A DNA stretch of 64,000 nucleotides from Streptomyces chrestomyceticus JCM 4735 (GTDB lineage Bacteria; Actinomycetota; Actinomycetes; Streptomycetales; Streptomycetaceae): positions 6,696,001-6,760,000 of the forward strand of contig NZ_BHZC01000001.1 in the NCBI RefSeq assembly GCF_003865135.1, given 5' to 3'. Below, in pieces: positions 62,215-64,000 of the stretch (the first letter of the stretch is position 1; each line of letters begins with the position of its first letter). The translations under genes and the position numbers were made by a program. Below the pieces are notes generated by a model. It had not been told where the DNA came from. It ran no database searches and saw only the letters and a list, made by a program, of their open reading frames with translations.

Positions 62215-63266
62215 GCCGGAACCTCCTCGAACTGCTTGTCCTGAACGCCCTGCTGGTCCTGCGGCCCGTCCTCGGGGCCGCCGCTGCCGGCCTCCGAGGT
62301 CTTCTGGCCGGTGATGGCCAGGAACACCTCGTCCAGGCTGGGCAGATGGGTGTTGATGCCGGAGATCGTGAAGCCCCGCTCGCCGAGCATGCCGACCACG
62401 GCGGACAACTGCTCGTCGCTGACGATCGGCACGTTGACCACACCGTCCTCGTGGTCGGCGGTGGCGCCCGCGATGCCGTCCAGGCCGGCCTGCGCGATGG
62501 CGCCGACCATCCGGTCCAGCTCGGTGCTCAGCGCCGGGCGTATCTGGAGCGTACGGCCGCCGACCTTCGTCTTCAGCTCGTCGACCTCGCCCTCGGCGAT
62601 GACCCGGCCGCGGTCGATGACCGTCAGCTCATGGGCCAGTTGCTCGGCCTCTTCCATGTACTGGGTGGTGAGCAGGACCGTGGCGCCGTCCCGCACCATG
62701 CTGCGGACCTCGTCCCAGACCTCGTTGCGGGTGCGGGGGTCGAGGCCGGTGGTCGGCTCGTCCAGATACAGCACCGCGGGCCGGCCGATCATCGAGGCGG
62801 CCAGGTCCAGGCGGCGGCGCATACCGCCGGAGTACTTGGCGGCGGCCCGGCCGGCGGCCTCGGTGAGCGAGAACCGCTCCAGCAGCTCGTCGGCCCGCGC
62901 GCGGGCGTCCTTGCGGGAGAGGTCCAGCAGCCGGCCGATCATGTACAGGTTCTCCCGGCCGGAGAGCTTCTCGTCGACCGAGGCGTACTGGCCGGTGAGG
63001 CCGATGGTGCGGCGCAGCGCACGCGGCTGGCGCACCACGTCGAAGCCCGCCACGGTCGCCGTGCCGGCGTCCGGCACCAGCAGGGTGGACAGGCAGCGCA
63101 CCAGCGTCGTCTTGCCCGCGCCGTTCGGCCCGAGCACGCCGAGCACGGTGCCTTCCCGTACGTCGAGATCCACCCCGTCCACGGCCTTCACCTCGCCGAA
63201 GTGCTTGACCAGCCCCCGCACTTCGACGGCGTTCCCCGCGCCGTTGGATGTCGTCTTTCGCGTCAT
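62211..63266 (-). CDS. ABC exporter ATPase (DrrA-like)
   Basis: A 351-residue ATPase with Walker A GPNGAGKTTL, signature YSGGMRRRLDLA, Walker B LYLDEPTTGLD and the DrrA C-terminal domain (GINTHLPSLDEVFLAITGQK). It starts at ATG 63266. The promoter region has an 11-bp tandem repeat (ACGACCGACAG at 63296, CCGACCGACAG at 63307) that might bind a regulator. The substrate drug is unknown. Confidence 0.92.
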   Translation of the reverse strand: MTRKTTSNGAGNAVEVRGLVKHFGEVKAVDGVDLDVREGTVLGVLGPNGAGKTTLVRCLSTLLVPDAGTATVAGFDVVRQPRALRRTIGLTGQYASVDEKLSGRENLYMIGRLLDLSRKDARARADELLERFSLTEAAGRAAAKYSGGMRRRLDLAASMIGRPAVLYLDEPTTGLDPRTRNEVWDEVRSMVRDGATVLLTTQYMEEAEQLAHELTVIDRGRVIAEGEVDELKTKVGGRTLQIRPALSTELDRMVGAIAQAGLDGIAGATADHEDGVVNVPIVSDEQLSAVVGMLGERGFTISGINTHLPSLDEVFLAITGQKTSEAGSGGPEDGPQDQQGVQDKQFEEVPA

Positions 63267-63295
63267 GCCCCCACGATGACAGGCACCACTGACAA

Positions 63296-63420
63296 ACGAC
63301 CGACAGCCGACCGACAGGCCAGGTGGGAGCCTTGCGGACGCCGTTCGGGGCCGGAGGCCGGGGTGGGAGCCGGGGCCGGCGGACCGGTGGCGACGTATCG
63401 ATGACGGCGGACCGGTGGCG
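63296..63420. repeat. Short direct repeats in the drrA/panB intergenic region
   Basis: Two kinds: tandem 11-mers around CGACCGACAG at 63296-63317, and GGCGGACCGGTGGCG at 63378-63392 and again at 63406-63420 (28-bp period). The first lies near the drrA promoter; the second is between panB and drrA with no clear role. Confidence 0.6.
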
Positions 63421-63451
63421 GTGCCGGGAAGGCGCCGCCACCGGCGTCACG

Positions 63452-64000
63452 TCAGCGGAAGCTGTGCTCCTTGGCCGGGAACGTCCCGCCGACGACCTCT
63501 TCCGCGAAGTCCTTGGCCGCGCCCCCCAGCACCTCGCGCAGATTCGCGTACTGCTTCACGAAGCGCGGCACATGCCCGCTGGTCAGGCCCGCCATGTCCG
63601 TCCAGACCAGCACCTGGGCGTCGCAGCCGATGCCCGCGCCGATGCCCACGGTGGGGATGTGCAGCGAGCGGGTGACCTCGGCGGCCAGCTCGGCCGGTAC
63701 GGCTTCCAGGACGACGGAGAAGGCCCCCGCGTCCTGGACGGCCTTGGCGTCGCGCAGCAACTGCTGGGCCGCCTCCTCGCCGCGGCCCTGCACCGGGTAG
63801 CCCCCGTACGCGTTGACGGACTGCGGCGTCAGGCCGACGTGGGCCATGACCGGGATGCCGGAGGAGACCAGCAGCTCGACCTGGTGGGCGGAACGCTCGC
63901 CGCCCTCCAGCTTGACCGCGCCCACCCCGGCCTCCTTGACCAGGCGGGTGGCGTTGCGCAGGGCCTGCACCGGGCTCTCCTGGAAGGCGCCGAAGGGCAG
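63452..64000 (-). CDS. panB: 3-methyl-2-oxobutanoate hydroxymethyltransferase, 5' end missing
   Basis: The gene enters from the right edge; 182 residues of about 280 are visible. Family blocks: [38 protein letters not shown], and [19 protein letters not shown]. PanB makes ketopantoate from alpha-ketoisovalerate and methylene-tetrahydrofolate, the first step of pantothenate/CoA synthesis. Confidence 0.95.
   Translation of the reverse strand: MPFGAFQESPVQALRNATRLVKEAGVGAVKLEGGERSAHQVELLVSSGIPVMAHVGLTPQSVNAYGGYPVQGRGEEAAQQLLRDAKAVQDAGAFSVVLEAVPAELAAEVTRSLHIPTVGIGAGIGCDAQVLVWTDMAGLTSGHVPRFVKQYANLREVLGGAAKDFAEEVVGGTFPAKEHSFR

Noticed and set aside
1..64000. CRISPR arrays, tRNAs, insertion sequences, attachment sites and riboswitches
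   Set aside because: None found: no spaced identical repeats of CRISPR type, no cloverleaf with TTCRA arm, no transposase or integrase, no recognised riboswitch core.

Overview
The window is a typical Streptomyces (high-GC actinomycete) chromosome segment. GC is very high, almost every codon ends in G or C, GTG starts and stop/start overlaps (GTGA, ATGA) are frequent, and the families are characteristic: DUF397/XRE pairs, an AfsR-like regulator, HtaA haem proteins, an LAxTG sortase substrate, bL37 and a type A RNase P RNA. No tRNA, rRNA, CRISPR array, insertion sequence or phage gene was seen.

Layout. 1-2 kb: end of a zinc alcohol dehydrogenase and a frameshifted short-chain dehydrogenase. 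2-13 kb: conserved core genes (small 54-aa protein, hypothetical, Nif3-like protein, zinc-ribbon coiled-coil protein, RNase H/phosphatase fusion, alkylsulfatase, KDPG aldolase, YaaA, RNB ribonuclease, membrane protein). 13.2-13.7 kb: rnpB. 13.7-17.1 kb: accessory island with a frameshifted isoaspartyl-methyltransferase-like gene, a Cys/Asp-rich short peptide gene directly before it, and a divergent XRE-DUF397-DUF397 set. 17.2-33.4 kb: cyclophilin, bL37, GT39 mannosyltransferase-like protein, methyltransferase, secreted trypsin-like protease, SDR, DUF4429 protein, PhoD phosphatase, MFS exporter, serine hydrolase, Rsm22-like methyltransferase, DDAH-like hydrolase, DUF6243 protein with divergent TetR, primase/polymerase-like protein. 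33.4-42.7 kb: haem-iron acquisition, with lipoprotein, HmuTUV, two HtaA proteins, a PhzF-like protein and haem oxygenase, with two iron boxes. 42.7-51.7 kb: methionine aminopeptidase, MFS transporter, sialidase plus a sugar ABC transporter, F420-dependent reductase and small proteins. 51.7-56.3 kb: second accessory island with TPR/XRE regulators, a short Asp/Asn/Gly-tailed protein and an intact isoaspartyl-methyltransferase-like gene. 56.3-64 kb: M50 protease, DUF6578 protein, frameshifted AfsR/SARP-type regulator, DrrAB-like exporter and the end of panB.

How it works together. HtaA surface proteins should capture haem, HmuTUV import it and HmuO open it to release iron; both promoters carry DmdR/IdeR-type iron boxes. 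The sialidase and ABC genes form an overlapping operon for glycan-derived sugar uptake. The most unusual feature is that two islands each hold a peptide or small-protein gene immediately upstream of a PIMT-like methyltransferase with a C-terminal extension. This is the minimal architecture of aspartimide-forming RiPP systems (imiditide-like), here linked to XRE-type regulators.

Regulatory structure is rich: three exactly 23-bp-spaced dyads before hmuO, three TetR operators, a 30-bp perfect palindrome before the KDPG aldolase gene, a hairpin that could mask the DDAH ribosome site, and five genes with a -10 box 6-7 nt before the start codon (probable leaderless mRNAs). Three genes are broken by what look like single missing bases, which could be decay or base-calling errors.
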